DNA of 64,000 nucleotides from the NCBI GenBank assembly GCA_029258375.1, contig JARHZA010000002.1, forward strand, positions 439,001 to 503,000, in the 5' to 3' direction. Under the pieces are notes generated by a model. The model was not told the DNA's origin and did not search any database. It saw nothing but the letters and a program-made list of their open reading frames with translations. The stretch is from Eubacterium sp. Its GTDB lineage: Bacteria; Bacillota; Clostridia; Oscillospirales; Acutalibacteraceae. How positions within the stretch are numbered: position 1 is the first letter of the stretch; each line of letters opens with the position of its first letter. Shown one piece after another: positions 1 through 8,880 of this stretch. Both the position numbers and the translations under genes were made by a program.

Positions 1-180
1 TCTTTGATTGATTTTAAATTGTTAAAAATTTATTCCAATTGTTAGATAAAAATTAAAAATATGTCTAAAAAATTAACTTTTTATATATATGCTTGTTTGT
101 ATTATATAATAGTGTTAAAATGTCTAAAATATTAAGGGTACAAAATTATATAAGTAAGAAAAAAGAATAGGGTGTATAAT
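1..180. other. Upstream region of the tetR-type gene
   Basis: This is AT-rich non-coding DNA. It holds a TATAAT-like -10 at 105-110 without a convincing -35. An exact 10-base direct repeat (ATGTCTAAAA) sits at 61-70 and 120-129, flanking that -10 box. The repeat could be an operator pair for the TetR-type protein that follows, but this is only inference from position. Nothing else is recognisable. Confidence 0.35.
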
Positions 181-777
181 ATGGGATATGTAAAAAAACA
201 ATGTTCAGATAAAACGTGTAAAATGTTAGCAAATGCATTAAAAGAACAAATGCATAAAACTTCATTTGATAAAATTTCTGTAACAGACATAACAAATCAG
301 TGCGGATTTCATCGCCAAACATTTTACTATCATTTTGAAGATAAATATCAATTACTTGATTGGATAGTTTATAAAGATCTTATTGAACCATTAACAGAGG
401 GAATAACTCTTGATAATATGTATGATAAACTTTATGATTTATTTACATCAATGATTAACGATAAAAAGTTTTATCAAAGTACATTAAAAATTAGTTTTAA
501 TGAAATTTCAAAATACATTAGCAAAGTTGCAATGGAAGTGTTTACTAATGTTCTTGAAGAAATAGAAAAAGATTTGGGAATAGAATCTGTTGATGAAGAA
601 AATATGATTTCTGCTGAATTTTTTGGTTATGGTATTTCAGGTGTTGTTTTGGGCTGGGCTCAAAAAGGAATGAAAGAATCACCAGAAACAATGGTTACAA
701 GAGTAGAAAATATTATTACTGCTTGCAAAAAGATTGCAGTTGAAAGATATTTATCAAATATGAAAAAAGATCAATAA
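181..777 (+). CDS. TetR/AcrR-family transcriptional regulator (DhaS-like)
   Basis: The 198-residue protein has a TetR-type helix-turn-helix in its first ~60 residues, including a typical FYYHFEDKYQLLDWI segment. The rest is a helical C-terminal domain resembling the DhaS-like subgroup of TetR proteins. Such proteins bind operator DNA as dimers and release it on ligand binding. I chose ATG 181 because AGGGTG at 169-174 is a well-spaced ribosome site; the in-frame GTG at 172 lies inside it. The gene stands alone, and the nearest neighbour is convergent, so the target genes are not evident. The ligand cannot be read from the sequence. Confidence 0.8.
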   Translation: MGYVKKQCSDKTCKMLANALKEQMHKTSFDKISVTDITNQCGFHRQTFYYHFEDKYQLLDWIVYKDLIEPLTEGITLDNMYDKLYDLFTSMINDKKFYQSTLKISFNEISKYISKVAMEVFTNVLEEIEKDLGIESVDEENMISAEFFGYGISGVVLGWAQKGMKESPETMVTRVENIITACKKIAVERYLSNMKKDQ

Positions 778-782
778 TATAA

Positions 783-818
783 AAAAAGACGTGCAGTTTT
801 TAAATTGCACGTCTTTTG
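783..818. terminator. Bidirectional terminator between the tetR-type gene and the phosphoesterase gene
   Basis: A GACGTGCA/TGCACGTC stem flanked by A-runs and T-runs on both sides lies between the converging genes and can serve both. Confidence 0.8.
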
Positions 819-837
819 CTATTTTAAATATTAAATT

Positions 838-1308
838 TTAAATTGATGCGTTAATTGTAACTATTCCGGCATTTGTTATATCAACCATACCATAACGTCC
901 GTCACAAACAGCACCAGGATTTAAAAAGTGTATGCCGTCAATATAATCTCTATATGGGGTATGAGTATGTCCAAAAAGAACTATATCAACTTTCTGCTTT
1001 TTAGCTTCGTTTATAATCATATCATATCCCATTTTAACGTTAAATGTATGACCGTGGCAAAACATAACTTTTTTATTGTTTGCTTCAATTATGCTAACTG
1101 TTGGCATAGTTGAATACCAGTCTGTGTTTCCTGCAACACGTTTTAAATTAAATCTGTTTCCAAAAAATATTTCTATATCTTCAAAATCATCGCCGTCATT
1201 GCAATCGCCAAGGCTTATAAATAAGTCTGTGTCATCAATATGAGTTTCAATTATATCAAAAAGATTTCCTTTTCTTCCATGGCTATCAGAAATTACAAGT
1301 ATTCTCAT
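838..1308 (-). CDS. YfcE/MJ0936-type metallophosphoesterase
   Basis: This 156-residue protein has the complete metallophosphoesterase signature: DSHG near residue 8, GDCND near 34, GNTD near 60, CHGH near 85 and GHTHTP near 113. It is a small cytosolic calcineurin-like fold enzyme. Members hydrolyse phosphodiesters, often tested on artificial substrates, and the physiological substrate is usually unknown. The start is preceded by AAGGTG on the minus strand. It diverges from the small-gene cassette at 1375, with only about 65 bp between them, so promoters for both must overlap there. Confidence 0.85.
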   Translation of the reverse strand: MRILVISDSHGRKGNLFDIIETHIDDTDLFISLGDCNDGDDFEDIEIFFGNRFNLKRVAGNTDWYSTMPTVSIIEANNKKVMFCHGHTFNVKMGYDMIINEAKKQKVDIVLFGHTHTPYRDYIDGIHFLNPGAVCDGRYGMVDITNAGIVTINASI

Positions 1309-1374
1309 TCATACAACACCTTTTACAATCATAAGTATTTATTGTAATTATACTAAAAGAAAAAGGTGAATACA

Positions 1375-1626
1375 ATGAGTCAAATGAATTTTAATGATGA
1401 ACAAATGAAAAAATTGATGAAAAATGCGTCAAAAAAAACAGGCGTGGATTTAAATAAAATGAAAACTGCAGCAGATAACGGTAATCTTGATGATTTTATA
1501 GGAAAAAATTTATCACCAGAGGCAAGTAAAAAAGTTAAATCAATTTTATCAGATAAATCAAGTGCAGAAAAATTATTAAGTACACCAGAAGCAAGAGAAC
1601 TATTAAAAAAACTAATGAAGGATTAA
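1375..1626 (+). CDS. Small conserved-looking helical protein, function unknown
   Basis: I do not recognise this 83-residue, Lys-rich, probably all-helical protein with no membrane segment or Cys motif. It ends in a short Ser-Thr-Pro-Glu-Ala-Arg-containing helix. ATG 1375 is preferred over GTG 1366 because AAAAGGTG at 1361-1368 is the ribosome site and covers that GTG. It is the first of three tightly packed small genes (4-base gap, then 1-base gap), implying one transcript. The three proteins share Asn/Lys-rich composition and short helical blocks, so they probably act together; the job is unknown. Confidence 0.6.
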   Translation: MSQMNFNDEQMKKLMKNASKKTGVDLNKMKTAADNGNLDDFIGKNLSPEASKKVKSILSDKSSAEKLLSTPEARELLKKLMKD

Positions 1627-1629
1627 CGT

Positions 1630-2103
1630 ATGGAAGATTTAAATGATATTATAGCAAGTTTATCAGCAGATGATATAAATATGTTAAAAGGCGTTGCATC
1701 CTCTATTTTAGGGGATGCAGGCAGTGAAGATACAAAGAAAAATAATAATCAAAATATAAACAAAAATTCTAATTTAAACGTTAGTAATCAAAATAATAAT
1801 TCAAGCAATAATATTCAAAATACAATAAATAGTCTTTTAAACGGCAATTCAAATAACAATCAAAATACACAGCAGTCAAATAATTTTAACTTAAATTCAC
1901 TTGGATTGAATGCCGATGATTTTAAAATGATGATGAAAGCAAAAACAATTTTTGAAAAAATGAATAAAACATCAGATAAAAATACAGATTTAATTCTTGC
2001 TCTAAAACCTCATCTGTCACCAGAAAATAGAAATAAAGCTGATATAGCAATAAAAATATTAAAACTTTTTGATATTTTGCCAATGTTAAAGGATTTGTTT
2101 TAA
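1630..2103 (+). CDS. Asn-rich protein with helical ends, function unknown
   Basis: This 157-residue protein has a short N-terminal helical block (residues 1-~30), then about 65 residues of Asn/Ser/Gln-rich low complexity. It ends in a predicted helical domain (residues ~92-157) with Leu-rich amphipathic turns ending in MLKDLF. No signal peptide or membrane span is seen. I cannot assign a known family. It is the middle gene of the three-gene cassette and almost abuts both neighbours, so translation is probably coupled. The low-complexity middle looks like a flexible linker between two folded ends. Confidence 0.6.
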   Translation: MEDLNDIIASLSADDINMLKGVASSILGDAGSEDTKKNNNQNINKNSNLNVSNQNNNSSNNIQNTINSLLNGNSNNNQNTQQSNNFNLNSLGLNADDFKMMMKAKTIFEKMNKTSDKNTDLILALKPHLSPENRNKADIAIKILKLFDILPMLKDLF

Positions 2104-2104
2104 T

Positions 2105-2440
2105 ATGACTTTTTCAAATAACGATATAGAGGAAGCAAAAAAAAGAGTTCGTGAAATGCAATCAAGAGCAAATTCTTTTGTTTCAAACCAAAGTTCCAAT
2201 GATAATAAATATGATTTAAGTTCTGATAAATCAATAAAAAATAATAACAATAAAGAATCTAATATTATCAACAAAATAAACCAAAATGAAAATAAAAATG
2301 AATCAAATAATAAAACAGAAGATAATATCTTTGATTCGTTTGATGATTCATCAGTAATTGTTTTGATTTTGCTTTTAATATTGTCGCATGAAGGAGCAGA
2401 TAAAAAGTTGTTGTTAGCACTTTTATATCTGCTTTTTTAG
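2105..2440 (+). CDS. Asn/Lys-rich protein with hydrophobic C-terminal tail, function unknown
   Basis: The 111-residue protein starts with a charged helix (EEAKKRVREMQSRA), continues through an Asn/Lys/Ser linker, and ends in a hydrophobic tail of about 30 residues. That tail has two Leu-rich stretches separated by SHEGADKK. It may be membrane-associated, a tail anchor or a hairpin. It begins one base after the previous stop and closes the three-gene cassette. No terminator with a T-run follows directly. Function unknown; I recall similar Leu-rich tails in clostridial hypothetical proteins but cannot name a family. Confidence 0.6.
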   Translation: MTFSNNDIEEAKKRVREMQSRANSFVSNQSSNDNKYDLSSDKSIKNNNNKESNIINKINQNENKNESNNKTEDNIFDSFDDSSVIVLILLLILSHEGADKKLLLALLYLLF

Positions 2441-2557
2441 ATATAATAATAGTTACTTTATTACTATAATTTTAATAATTATAATTAAATATATTATGGA
2501 AATAATGGTAATATTGTGATATTATAATAGAATAGATTTAAAAATCGGAGGCTTAAA

Positions 2558-3838
2558 ATGACTGATTTTGTAAAAACAAATATTGGAGAGGGAATTGACG
2601 TTCTTTCAGTTCCTGTAAACCAATTTAAAACAAATGAAATTGCGCTATCTCTTTTAATGCCTTTAAAAGCAGAAACTGCTTCACTTAACGCAATTCTTCC
2701 AATGCTTCTTTCAAGAAGTTCAAAAAAATATAAAACTCTTTCAGAGCTAAATACAAAACTTGCTTATCTTTATGGTGCAGTTCTTGCTCCATCAGTTAAT
2801 AAAATAGGCGAAAGTCAGTTGTTAAAATTAGGTATCACTTGTGTTGACGATAGATTTTCACTTGATGATGAAAAAATTTCAAAAGAATGTGTATCTCTTC
2901 TTTTATCTCTTCTTTTTGAACCTAATTTTGATGAAAATGGCAATTTTTACGTTGAAGATATTGAACGTGAAAAAAGAATTTTAACAGAAAAAATTGATAG
3001 TGAAGAAAACGAAAAACGCACTTATGTTCTTCGTAAAACAGAAGAAATAATGTTTAGCGGCGAACCTTATGCAGTTAATCGTTTTGGCACTAAAGATGAT
3101 GTTGGTAATATTACAAAAGAGTCAGCACTTGACGCTTGGAAAAATGTTCTAAAAACTTCAAAGGTTCTTTTAACAGTTGTTGGTAATGTTTCAGTAGATG
3201 AAATTTCAAACGAATTAAAAGAAAGATTTTCTAATGTAGAACGTGAATATAAAAATATTCCAGATGCGGTATTTAAACCAGTTGCTGAAAATGTAAATGA
3301 AGTGACAGAACGTATGGATGTTAAGCAGGGCAAACTTGTTTTAGGTTTTAGAGTTAATATGAAACCTGATGATTCAAGAACATATGCTATGCGTTCATTT
3401 ACAGATATTTTTGGTGGAGGTCCTTATTCAAAATTATTTGCAAACGTTCGTGAAAAAATGAGTCTTTGCTATTATTGTTCAGCAAGATATATTCGCAAAA
3501 AAAGTTTTGTTGTAATTCAGTGTGGTTGCGAAGAAGAAAATATGGACAAGGCTGTTAAAGAAATTTTAAATCAGCTTGAAGAAATAAAAAATGGTAATTT
3601 TGAATATGAATTTAATTCATCAAAAGCTGGTTTAACAGATGCAATAAATTCTGTTTATGACGCACCAGACTCACTTGAAAATTGGTATCTTCTTCAAATG
3701 GATGATGATGTTATTAAATCTCCAAAAGAAAGTGCAGAAGAAAACAATAAAGTAACAAAAGAACAAGTTATTGAGTGTGCAAATCTTTTAACACTTGATA
3801 CAGTTTATAAACTCGTTTCAACAGGGGAGGGCGAATAA
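2558..3838 (+). CDS. M16-family peptidase-like protein, YmfF/YfmF type (non-catalytic subunit)
   Basis: This 426-residue protein has the two-lobed M16 (insulinase/processing peptidase) layout but lacks the HxxEH zinc motif. It corresponds to the degenerate partner in bacterial M16 pairs. Its start follows GGAGG at about 2547. The next gene begins at the base after its stop and carries the intact zinc motif, so the two most likely form a heterodimeric peptidase. Databases call this pair YfmF/YfmH and link it loosely with elongation factor P modification. I see no efp gene here, so that link is untested. Confidence 0.85.
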   Translation: MTDFVKTNIGEGIDVLSVPVNQFKTNEIALSLLMPLKAETASLNAILPMLLSRSSKKYKTLSELNTKLAYLYGAVLAPSVNKIGESQLLKLGITCVDDRFSLDDEKISKECVSLLLSLLFEPNFDENGNFYVEDIEREKRILTEKIDSEENEKRTYVLRKTEEIMFSGEPYAVNRFGTKDDVGNITKESALDAWKNVLKTSKVLLTVVGNVSVDEISNELKERFSNVEREYKNIPDAVFKPVAENVNEVTERMDVKQGKLVLGFRVNMKPDDSRTYAMRSFTDIFGGGPYSKLFANVREKMSLCYYCSARYIRKKSFVVIQCGCEEENMDKAVKEILNQLEEIKNGNFEYEFNSSKAGLTDAINSVYDAPDSLENWYLLQMDDDVIKSPKESAEENNKVTKEQVIECANLLTLDTVYKLVSTGEGE

Positions 3839-5107
3839 ATGAAAGAAATTAAATCAGATGTCCTTCAAGAAAAGTATTATGAAATAGACCATAAATCAGG
3901 TCTTAAAATTTTCGTAATGCCAAAGGAAAAATATAAATCTACTTTTGCTGTATTTGGCACTAAATATGGCTCAATAGATAATCGCTTTAAACGTAGTGAT
4001 AAAGATGAATATACTGAAGTGCCAGAAGGTATTGCTCATTTCCTTGAACATAAACTTTTTGAAAGTGAAGAACTTGACGCATTTACAAGATATGCTGAAA
4101 CAGGTGCTTCTGCAAATGCTTATACTTCTTTCGATAAAACTTGTTATCTTTTCCAGTGCAGCGATAATTTCGAAGATAGTTTAAAAATTCTTCTTGATTT
4201 TGTTACTCATCCTTATTTTACAAAAGAAACTGTTGAAAAAGAGCAGGGTATAATCGGTCAAGAAATTACAATGTATTACGATGTGCCTGGTTGGATGAGC
4301 ACATTTAATCTTTTAAGATGTCTTTATAAAAATCATCCTGTTAGAATTGACATTGCCGGCACAGTAGATTCAATTTCACATATTACAGACAGATTACTTT
4401 ATGATTGCTATAACACTTTCTATAATCTTCGTAATATGGCACTTGTTGTTGTTGGTAACGTAAATGTAGATAATGTATTATCAATTTGTGATGAGTATCT
4501 TAAAGAATCGGAAAACGTAACTGTAGAGCGTGCGTTTGAAGAAGAGCCAAGAGAAATTGTAAAAGATTACGAAGAATATAATCTTGCAATGAGTATGCCT
4601 GTATTTTCTTTTGGTTATAAAGAAAAGTGCGAAACTCCAACTCGTTCAATAAACGATGTAGTTGAAACAAATATTCTTCTTGAAATCCTCTCTGGTGAGT
4701 CCTCTCCTCTTTATAGTAGACTTTTCGAACAAGGTCTAATCAATTCTAACTTCTCAAAAGAATATTTTGTTGGTTATGGTTATGAAGCTGTTATATTTGA
4801 TGGCGAAAGTAGTAACCCTCAAGCAGTAGCAGACGAAATTAAAAAAGAAGTTCAAAAACTTAAAGATAACGGCATAGACAATGATTTGTTTGAAACTGTA
4901 AGAAGAAATCTTTACGGTAAAGAAATTATGGAATATAACGATATTGATGGTTTAGCTAACGGAATTATTGCTTGTTATTTTGCAGGCTACGAAATTTTTG
5001 ATGTAATGGATATTTATAAAAACGTTACTAAAGAAGATATTGAAAAACGTTTATCAAATATGTTAGAGGAAAAGTACAGTGCTTTGTCAGTTGTTAAATC
5101 AAAATAA
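3839..5107 (+). CDS. M16-family zinc peptidase, YmfH/YfmH type
   Basis: The 422-residue protein carries HFLEH near residue 68, the inverted zinc motif of M16 peptidases, in a first lobe followed by a second M16 lobe. There is no signal peptide, so it acts in the cytosol, probably degrading or processing short peptides. ATG directly follows the upstream stop, with GGGGAGGG as the ribosome site inside the end of that gene. It is followed 26 bases later by lgt. The pairing of an active and an inactive M16 subunit is the usual arrangement in Bacillota. Confidence 0.88.
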   Translation: MKEIKSDVLQEKYYEIDHKSGLKIFVMPKEKYKSTFAVFGTKYGSIDNRFKRSDKDEYTEVPEGIAHFLEHKLFESEELDAFTRYAETGASANAYTSFDKTCYLFQCSDNFEDSLKILLDFVTHPYFTKETVEKEQGIIGQEITMYYDVPGWMSTFNLLRCLYKNHPVRIDIAGTVDSISHITDRLLYDCYNTFYNLRNMALVVVGNVNVDNVLSICDEYLKESENVTVERAFEEEPREIVKDYEEYNLAMSMPVFSFGYKEKCETPTRSINDVVETNILLEILSGESSPLYSRLFEQGLINSNFSKEYFVGYGYEAVIFDGESSNPQAVADEIKKEVQKLKDNGIDNDLFETVRRNLYGKEIMEYNDIDGLANGIIACYFAGYEIFDVMDIYKNVTKEDIEKRLSNMLEEKYSALSVVKSK

Positions 5108-5133
5108 TTTGGCAAACTGTATAGGAGTAAAAA

Positions 5134-6141
5134 ATGGGTAATTTTACAAGAGTTTATTTTGATGGGCTCGGAATAAGTTTTGATTTGCCATCTGTTGCGT
5201 TTAGTATTGGCAATTATGATGTTCACTGGTATGGAATTATAATTGCATTTGGTTTTACACTTGCTGTAATATATGGTGGCAGAATGGCTTATAAATGGAA
5301 AATGAGCCTTGATGGTATGACAGATGTTTTAATTTGGGGCACAATCTTTGGGATTATATGTGCAAGAGCATATTATGTAATTTTTGAATGGGATTACTAT
5401 TCGCTACATCCACAAGAAATAATTGCAATTTGGAATGGTGGTATCGCAATTTATGGTGGTATTATCGGTGCACTAATAGGTGCTGCAATAGGTTGTAAAA
5501 TAGGAAAAATAGATTTTAGAAATCTGCTTGATTTAGGTGCACTTGGTCTTTTGATTGGACAAGGTATTGGTCGATGGGGCAACTTTTTTAACCAAGAAGC
5601 ATTTGGCACTAACACTGATACAGCACCATTTCGTATGTGGTCTGAAAAAATAAGAGATACGCTTATTATTACTCAAGATACACTTGTGGCAAAGGGTATG
5701 GAAGTAGATCCAAGTAAGCCAGTTCACCCAACGTTTTTATACGAAAGTGTTTGGTGTCTTGTGTTATTCCTTGTTTTACACTATATAGTTACAAAACACC
5801 GTAAGTTCAAAGGCGAAATCTTTATCCTTTATGGCATTTTCTATGGCATGGAAAGAATGGTTGTTGAAGGAATGAGAACAGATAGTTTGTATGTTGCAAA
5901 TACAACTATTCGTGTTAGTCAAATTCTTTCAGCAGTTGTTATGATTATTTTTACTGTTTGGTTAATTGTTCTTTTTGTAAAACTAAAAAAAGGAACGTTA
6001 CCTCAAAGATATCAACTTGATCCAGTTGTTGAAAATTCAACAGAACAAAAAGATGATAAAAATGAAGTAAGCAGTAATCAAAAAGACGAACACAAATCAA
6101 CAAAAAGAGATATTTTCTCTTTTAACAAGAAAAAAGACTGA
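5134..6141 (+). CDS. lgt: Prolipoprotein diacylglyceryl transferase Lgt
   Basis: Lgt moves diacylglycerol from phosphatidylglycerol to the lipobox cysteine of prolipoproteins at the membrane. The 335-residue protein shows the family hallmark [13 protein letters not shown], the HWYG-type early motif, and about seven membrane segments. After residue ~290 there is a hydrophilic Lys/Asp/Ser tail that is longer than in typical Lgt proteins. The start follows AGGAG. It sits in a run with the M16 pair and folD. A candidate substrate in this window is the lipoprotein encoded at 60890. Confidence 0.95.
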   Translation: MGNFTRVYFDGLGISFDLPSVAFSIGNYDVHWYGIIIAFGFTLAVIYGGRMAYKWKMSLDGMTDVLIWGTIFGIICARAYYVIFEWDYYSLHPQEIIAIWNGGIAIYGGIIGALIGAAIGCKIGKIDFRNLLDLGALGLLIGQGIGRWGNFFNQEAFGTNTDTAPFRMWSEKIRDTLIITQDTLVAKGMEVDPSKPVHPTFLYESVWCLVLFLVLHYIVTKHRKFKGEIFILYGIFYGMERMVVEGMRTDSLYVANTTIRVSQILSAVVMIIFTVWLIVLFVKLKKGTLPQRYQLDPVVENSTEQKDDKNEVSSNQKDEHKSTKRDIFSFNKKKD

Positions 6142-6151
6142 GGAGAGTAAA

Positions 6152-7003
6152 ATGGCAATTATTGACGGAAGAGCAGTTTCAAAATCTGTAAGAGAAAGAG
6201 TAGCAAAAGAAACAGCATTATTAAAAGAAAAAGGCATTACACCAGGTCTTGCCGTTATTATTGTTGGCGATGATTCAGCATCACAAGTGTATGTTAAAAA
6301 TAAAGAAAAAGCTTGCGAAGAAGTTGGCTTTTATAGCGAAAAATATGCACTTCCTGCATCAACAACTCAGGAAGAATTAAATGCACTTGTTGAAGAACTC
6401 AATAATCGTTCTGATATAAACGGAATTTTATGCCAACTTCCTTTACCTGCTCATCTTGATGATAAAGAGGTAATCAATCTTATCAACCCAATTAAAGATG
6501 TAGACGCTTTTCATCCAATAAGCGTTGGCGCAATTATGATTGGCGATTATAAATTCTTGCCTTGTACCCCTGCTGGAATAATGGAACTTATCCACTCAAC
6601 CGGTGTTGATGTAACCGGTAAAAAAGCAGTTGTAATGGGTAGAAGTAATATTGTTGGCAAACCAATGGCTATGCTCCTTCTTCACGAAAACGCAACTGTT
6701 GAGATTACACATTCAAAAACAGAAAATCTTGCTGAAATCACAAGAGAAGCAGATATTCTTGTTGCAGCAATCGGTAAAGCAAAATTTGTTACTGCCGATA
6801 TGGTAAAAGAGGGTGCTATTGTTATTGATGTTGGTATGGATAGAGATGAAAATGGCAAACTCTGCGGAGACGTTGATTTTGATTCTGTTGCAGAAAAATG
6901 TTCATTCATCACTCCCGTTCCAGGTGGTGTAGGACCAATGACAATTTCTATGCTTATGCAAAATACATTAACAGCAGCAAAACTTCAAAATAATTTAGAT
7001 TAG
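6152..7003 (+). CDS. folD: FolD, methylenetetrahydrofolate dehydrogenase/cyclohydrolase
   Basis: This bifunctional enzyme interconverts 5,10-methylene-, methenyl- and 10-formyl-tetrahydrofolate with NADP. The 283-residue length is normal. It has the early [11 protein letters not shown] segment with the catalytic Lys, the QLPLP motif, the [10 protein letters not shown] nucleotide-binding motif and the terminal [10 protein letters not shown] signature. It starts 10 bases after lgt behind GAGGAG. Only 46 bases separate it from the beta-galactosidase gene and no terminator is seen there, so some read-through into that gene is likely. Confidence 0.95.
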   Translation: MAIIDGRAVSKSVRERVAKETALLKEKGITPGLAVIIVGDDSASQVYVKNKEKACEEVGFYSEKYALPASTTQEELNALVEELNNRSDINGILCQLPLPAHLDDKEVINLINPIKDVDAFHPISVGAIMIGDYKFLPCTPAGIMELIHSTGVDVTGKKAVVMGRSNIVGKPMAMLLLHENATVEITHSKTENLAEITREADILVAAIGKAKFVTADMVKEGAIVIDVGMDRDENGKLCGDVDFDSVAEKCSFITPVPGGVGPMTISMLMQNTLTAAKLQNNLD

Positions 7004-7049
7004 TTTCTAAAATTTAATAAAAGCAATAATTAACCTCAGGAGAAAGTTT

Positions 7050-8807
7050 ATGTTTGAGATTAAAGACGGATCATTCTATCTTAATGAAAAAAAGTTTAAT
7101 ATATATTCAGGTGCTATTCACTATTTTAGAACGGTGCCAGAATATTGGGAGGACAGACTTACAAAATTAAAACTTGCCGGTTTTAACACAGTAGAAACTT
7201 ATGTGGCTTGGAACCTTCATGAGCCAAAAGAAAATGAATTTGATTTTACAGGTATTCTTGATATTGTAAAATTTATTGAAACTGCTAAAAAAGTTGGTCT
7301 TTATGTTATAGTAAGACCAGGCCCATATATATGTGCAGAGTGGGATTTTGGTGGCTTGCCTGCATGGCTATTAAAAGACAAAAATATGCGTGTAAGATGT
7401 AATTATCCTGATTATCTCAAACATGTAGAAAGATTTTATAGAGAACTTTTATCAAGGCTTAATCCACATTTAATTACAAATGGTGGTAACATTATTGCAA
7501 TGCAAGTTGAAAATGAGTATGGCAGTTATGGTAATGATAAAGAATATATGCAGTATATGAAAGATCTTATGATTGATTGTGGTGTAGATGTTCTTTTATT
7601 TACCGCAGACGGCACTTTAAGCAGTATGCTTTCTGCAGGCACACTTGATGATGTTTATAAAACTTTAAATTTTGGTTCAGGCGCTAAAACTGCATTTAAT
7701 TCGCTTAATCGTTTCAATGAAGTTGCACCAAAAATGTGCACAGAATTTTGGTGTGGTTGGTTTGACCACTGGGGTGGCAAACATGCTAAAAGATCATATA
7801 GTTCAGTGTTAAAAGAAATCAATACATTCATTGATATGGATGCAAACTTCAACTTCTATATGTTCCACGGTGGCACAAACTTTGGCTTTACAGCAGGTGC
7901 AAACTATGATTCTAAGTATAGACCAACAACAACAAGTTATGATTATTGTGCACTACTCAATGAATATGGCGATTATACACCAGCATATCACGCAGTAAGA
8001 AAACTTCTTCTTGAAAAGCAAAATATTGAGCCACAACCACTTCCACCTTCTCCAAAACTTCAAAATATTGGCGAAGTAAGACTAACAGAATCAACAAGTC
8101 TTCTTGGAAATATGGAAAATATAGGCGAAAAGCATTTTAGCCCTTATCCAGAAAATATGGAATATTATGGACAGAATTTTGGTATGATTTATTACAAAAC
8201 TGTTCTTAAGGGCGAATATGGTCTTAGCATTGCTTCAGTTTCTAATGTCCATGACATCGCTTATGTTTATATAAATGGTCAAAAGAAAGCAAAACTTGAT
8301 AGACGTAAAAACAATATAATCAAAAAGATTTTACATAAAGACGGTGTTGTAATTCCAGCGTTTAAAGGAGAATGTGAAATTTCTGTTCTTGTTGATGCAA
8401 TGGGCAGAGTTAATTACGGTTCTCAACTTTATGATAGAAAAGGTATAGATGGTATTAGCATTGGTAACTTACAAGTTATGGGCTATGAAGTTTATACTTT
8501 ACCACTTGATAATCTTGAAAAACTTGATTTCTCAGTTGAAGAAAAAGAATGTCCTTCGTTCTTTAAAGGCACTTTCAAAACAGATTCAAAAGCAGATTGC
8601 TTTGTTCATCTTGATGGATTCACAAAAGGTTCTGTGTGGGTTAACGGTTTTAACCTTGGCAGATTCTGGAGTATTGGTCCTCAAAAGAGTCTTTATCTTC
8701 CTGGTGTTTTACTTAAGGAAAATGAAGAGAATGAAATTATAGTTCTTGAACTTGAAAAATATAGTAATCCTGTAATTTCTATTACAGATAAACACGTTTT
8801 ATCATAA
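7050..8807 (+). CDS. GH35 beta-galactosidase
   Basis: The 585-residue enzyme has the GH35 signature RPGPYICAEWDFGGLPAWL. The predicted acid/base is Glu156 in QVENEYGSYG and the nucleophile Glu232 in TEFWCGWFDHWGG. C-terminal beta-sandwich regions follow (NLGRFWSIGPQKSLYLP near the end). GH35 enzymes release terminal beta-linked galactose. There is no signal peptide, so it is cytosolic. The ribosome site is CAGGAGAAAG. It converges on the GH110-GH95 operon. Together they would act on alpha-Gal/fucose-capped beta-galactosides, though its linkage preference cannot be read from sequence. Confidence 0.93.
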   Translation: MFEIKDGSFYLNEKKFNIYSGAIHYFRTVPEYWEDRLTKLKLAGFNTVETYVAWNLHEPKENEFDFTGILDIVKFIETAKKVGLYVIVRPGPYICAEWDFGGLPAWLLKDKNMRVRCNYPDYLKHVERFYRELLSRLNPHLITNGGNIIAMQVENEYGSYGNDKEYMQYMKDLMIDCGVDVLLFTADGTLSSMLSAGTLDDVYKTLNFGSGAKTAFNSLNRFNEVAPKMCTEFWCGWFDHWGGKHAKRSYSSVLKEINTFIDMDANFNFYMFHGGTNFGFTAGANYDSKYRPTTTSYDYCALLNEYGDYTPAYHAVRKLLLEKQNIEPQPLPPSPKLQNIGEVRLTESTSLLGNMENIGEKHFSPYPENMEYYGQNFGMIYYKTVLKGEYGLSIASVSNVHDIAYVYINGQKKAKLDRRKNNIIKKILHKDGVVIPAFKGECEISVLVDAMGRVNYGSQLYDRKGIDGISIGNLQVMGYEVYTLPLDNLEKLDFSVEEKECPSFFKGTFKTDSKADCFVHLDGFTKGSVWVNGFNLGRFWSIGPQKSLYLPGVLLKENEENEIIVLELEKYSNPVISITDKHVLS

Positions 8808-8827
8808 ATTTAAAATTAAAATAACTA

Positions 8828-8857
8828 AGGTCCAAACAATTTGTTTGGACCTTTTTT
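8828..8857. terminator. Terminator downstream of the GH35 gene
   Basis: A near-perfect palindrome (AGGTCCAAA/TTTGGACCT) followed by six or more T lies between the converging GH35 and GH95 genes. The T-run best serves the + strand. Confidence 0.85.
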
Positions 8858-8880
8858 GTATTCTTATTAAATTTAGTTAT

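Noticed and set aside
1740-1890. Repetitive AATAATAAT-like DNA that could look like a tandem repeat
   Set aside because: It encodes the Asn-rich linker in frame and has no fixed repeat unit.
2425-2445. Hairpin TATATCT/AGATATA over the end of the third small gene
   Set aside because: No T-run follows, and it overlaps the stop codon; not called a terminator.
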